From Planctomycetaceae bacterium (GTDB lineage: Bacteria; Planctomycetota; Planctomycetia; Pirellulales; Thermoguttaceae), in assembly GCA_031254675.1 (NCBI GenBank), contig JAIRTV010000122.1, positions 1 to 6,324 on the forward strand: a stretch of 6,324 nt of DNA. Reading direction: 5' to 3'. The translations under genes and the position numbers were made by a program. The stretch's first letter is position 1. Each line of letters starts with the position of its first letter. Under the pieces are notes generated by a model. The model made no database searches. It saw nothing but the letters and a program-made list of their open reading frames with translations, and was not told the origin of the DNA. Shown piece by piece: positions 4,304-6,324 of the stretch.

Positions 4304-6145
4304 ATGTTGGATAATCGGTACGATATTCTTGTTATTGGAGCGGGTCATGCCGGCGTGGAAGCGTCTTTGGCGGCGGCACGATTGGGTTGGCGAACAGCTT
4401 TGCTAACCCATAATCTTGATACTATCGCTCAGATGAGTTGCAATCCCGCAATTGGCGGAATCGGTAAAGGACATTTTGTACGTGAAATTGATGCGTTGGG
4501 CGGGGCAATGGCTCAGGCAATTGACGCAACAGGAATTCAGTTCCGCATGTTGAACCGCCGCAAAGGTCCCGCAATGCAAGGACCACGAGCACAAGCAGAT
4601 AAAAAAGCCTATCAACTGAAAATCAAACAGATTCTCGAAAATCAACCCAATCTCGAATTGCGACAAGAAAATGTCGTAGGACTTACAGCAATTCCTCTCG
4701 ATTCGGAAAAAACAGTTACGGAAAATTCGACACAAAAACGTTATAAAATTTCCGGTGTTCTTCTTGACGACAACAGTTCGATTTTGGCGGAAGCGGTGGT
4801 ATTATGTTGCGGGACATTTTTGAACGGCGTACTGCATTTCGGTGAGCGACGGATTTCCGGTGGTCGTGCGTCGGAACCGGCGGCGATTGGTTTTAGTGAT
4901 TCGTTACGAGATTTTGGTATTCGCGTTTGTCGTTTCAAAACCGGTACTCCGCCGCGAATCAATGCTCGAAGTATTGATTATTCGAAACTGATACTCCAAC
5001 CCGGTGATTCCGAACCGATACCGTTTTCGTTTTTGAATGATTCTATTTCAAATGAACAGATTCCGTGTTGGGTTACCTACACCAATCCGACGCTCCATCA
5101 ATTTATTCAGGAACATCTTAAACAGGCTCCGGCTTACAGTGGTCAAATTCAATCGGCAGGTCCTCGTTATTGTCCGTCTATCGAAACGAAAATTGATCGG
5201 TTTGGTGACCGCGAACGTCATCAATTATTTTTGGAGCCGGAAGGTAGAACAACGAATGAAGTTTACATCAATGGTTTTTCGACGAGTTTTGGGCGAGAGA
5301 TTCAAGATCGGATGATTCGAATGATTGATGGTTTGGAACATGCGGAGATTATGCGTTACGCTTATGCGATTGAGTACGATTATGTTCCGCCGGATCAACT
5401 TCGTATGACATTGGAAACCAAGGCGGTTGAAGGGCTTTATCTTGCCGGTCAACTGAACGGCACAACCGGTTACGAAGAAGCGGCGGCACTCGGTCTGATG
5501 GCGGGAACTAATGCGGCATTGAAAATTGCCGGACGCGAACCATTTTTGTTGCAACGTGATGAAGCCTATATTGGTGTGATGATTGACGATTTGGTAACAC
5601 GCGGCGTGGACGAACCGTACCGCATGTTCACAAGCCGCGCCGAATATCGACTGCTTTTGCGTCACGATAACGCCGACCGACGATTAACACCAATAGGCGC
5701 AAAAATCGGACTTGTCGATGAAAAACGGTTCAATCGATTGCAACAAAAATTGAATGATATTGCGACGATCAATCAGATTCTTGCAACAACTTACGATGCC
5801 CATGGTTCTATGTTGAAATTTTTAGCCCGACCGGAAACGACATGGGACGAAATAACGCAACGGATTCCTCAACTTGCTTCATTTCCGAAACAAACAGCGG
5901 AACAAGTTTGTATTGATGCCAAATACGACGGTTATATTAAACGGCAAGAAGTGGATATTGAACGAAGCCGAAAACTTGCGGAACAACGTATTCCCGATGA
6001 TATCAATTACGCAACAATGAAACATTTACGGAGTGAAGCACGCGAAAAACTGGAAAAAATCCGTCCGATTAATCTTGCTCAAGCCGGTCGGATTAGCGGA
6101 ATTACTCCGTCGGACATAACTGTTTTAACGGTTTATCTGAAATGA
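4304..6145 (+). CDS. mnmG: tRNA uridine-5-carboxymethylaminomethyl(34) synthesis enzyme MnmG (GidA)
   Basis: A 613-residue cytoplasmic FAD enzyme. With MnmE (GTPase, not in this window) it adds the (carboxymethyl)aminomethyl group to carbon 5 of wobble uridine in tRNAs reading NNA/NNG codons, using methylene-tetrahydrofolate, NADH and glycine or ammonium. Seen: the dinucleotide fold G12-A-G14-H-A-G17; SCNPAIGGIGKGH with conserved C46; IQFRMLNRRKGPA and RAQADK; FKTGTPPRI near 211-219; the first GidA signature GPRYCPSIETKIDRF at 286-300 with conserved C290; the second, AGQLNGTTGYEEAAALG, near 381-397; RMFTSRAEYRLLLRHDNAD near 440-458; and a full C-terminal helical domain (KYDGYIKRQ to the last residues) that contacts MnmE and tRNA. 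Length is near the usual 620-630. The frame also allows a GTG at 4286, but ATG 4304 gives the family-like MLDNRYDILVIGAGHAG start. No ribosome binding site is visible for either. The gene appears intact. Confidence 0.97.
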   Translation: MLDNRYDILVIGAGHAGVEASLAAARLGWRTALLTHNLDTIAQMSCNPAIGGIGKGHFVREIDALGGAMAQAIDATGIQFRMLNRRKGPAMQGPRAQADKKAYQLKIKQILENQPNLELRQENVVGLTAIPLDSEKTVTENSTQKRYKISGVLLDDNSSILAEAVVLCCGTFLNGVLHFGERRISGGRASEPAAIGFSDSLRDFGIRVCRFKTGTPPRINARSIDYSKLILQPGDSEPIPFSFLNDSISNEQIPCWVTYTNPTLHQFIQEHLKQAPAYSGQIQSAGPRYCPSIETKIDRFGDRERHQLFLEPEGRTTNEVYINGFSTSFGREIQDRMIRMIDGLEHAEIMRYAYAIEYDYVPPDQLRMTLETKAVEGLYLAGQLNGTTGYEEAAALGLMAGTNAALKIAGREPFLLQRDEAYIGVMIDDLVTRGVDEPYRMFTSRAEYRLLLRHDNADRRLTPIGAKIGLVDEKRFNRLQQKLNDIATINQILATTYDAHGSMLKFLARPETTWDEITQRIPQLASFPKQTAEQVCIDAKYDGYIKRQEVDIERSRKLAEQRIPDDINYATMKHLRSEAREKLEKIRPINLAQAGRISGITPSDITVLTVYLK

Positions 6146-6324
6146 ACCGCCCAAACAGAAAATGTAACAGAAATTAACGCAACTATTATTAACATGTTCT
6201 AGAGCGTATCAGAAATTGGTATGGAATTGTAAAATCGTACAAGGGAATTTCTAAACACCTTTTCTTGTTTTTTTGTTATAATTTTTTATGATATATCTTA
6301 ATCTTCCCTATTTGAATTTTTTCC
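6146..6324. other. Downstream region of mnmG with inverted repeats and a promoter-like -10
   Basis: No gene is seen in these 179 bases. AACAGAAA occurs at 6154-6161 and 6166-6173. A nested inverted repeat at 6212-6251 is followed by a T-rich tract. A perfect TATAAT at 6277-6282 has no good -35 box 16-18 bases upstream, but it may still serve a gene beginning past the right edge. Confidence 0.4.
6212..6274 (+). terminator. Weak terminator candidate after mnmG
   Basis: Outer arms GAAATT (6212-6217) and AATTTC (6246-6251) enclose an inner stem TTGTA (6227-6231) with TACAA (6238-6242) and a 6-base loop. A T-rich stretch (6260-6274) comes about 9 bases later. The stems are AT-rich and the T run is not adjacent, so this is only a candidate. 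No better terminator was found for mnmG. Confidence 0.22.

Noticed and set aside
5225..5665. Minus-strand frame of 146 codons inside mnmG
   Set aside because: The opposite strand encodes the GidA signatures without interruption, so this frame is a by-product.

Overview
The window holds five protein genes and looks like an ordinary, mostly housekeeping stretch of a chromosome, not a mobile or defence island. The likeliest source is a low-GC member of the Planctomycetota. The main clue is the von Willebrand A protein, whose signature around the metal site (GNSFVFVFDRSGSM after a single N-terminal membrane anchor) is one I associate with that phylum. A PDZ-less site-2 protease, a lone Hpt protein, mostly absent Shine-Dalgarno sequences and roomy intergenic gaps fit as well. 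This is a judgement from motifs, with no database search; rank below phylum cannot be given.

Layout from left to right. Bases 72-863 (+) encode a ferredoxin-nitroreductase fusion. After a 243-base gap with no convincing gene, 1107-2117 (+) encodes a membrane-embedded M50 (site-2) metalloprotease. It converges on 2179-3180 (-), a membrane-anchored VWA-domain protein. A 290-base gap with short repeats and a probable hairpin terminator separates that gene from 3471-3821 (-), a stand-alone histidine phosphotransfer (Hpt) protein. Hpt is divergent from mnmG (4304-6145, +), the FAD enzyme that modifies the tRNA wobble uridine together with MnmE. The 482 bases between hpt and mnmG are AT-rich (about 31% GC by hand count over 3841-4260). 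This is the most interesting non-coding part of the window: it holds a near-consensus promoter towards mnmG, a good promoter towards hpt with a hairpin at the expected transcript 5' end, a perfect 16-bp palindrome and a 13-base repeat that carries two TTGACA boxes. The last 179 bases hold inverted repeats, a T-rich tract and a perfect TATAAT, and may be the upstream region of a following gene.

The genes do not form one pathway. The protease and the VWA protein both act at the membrane, and Hpt belongs to a phosphorelay whose partners must lie elsewhere. I found no tRNA, rRNA, CRISPR array, transposase or toxin-antitoxin pair, and no clear undescribed system. The findings are therefore mostly regulatory or structural and are scored modestly.
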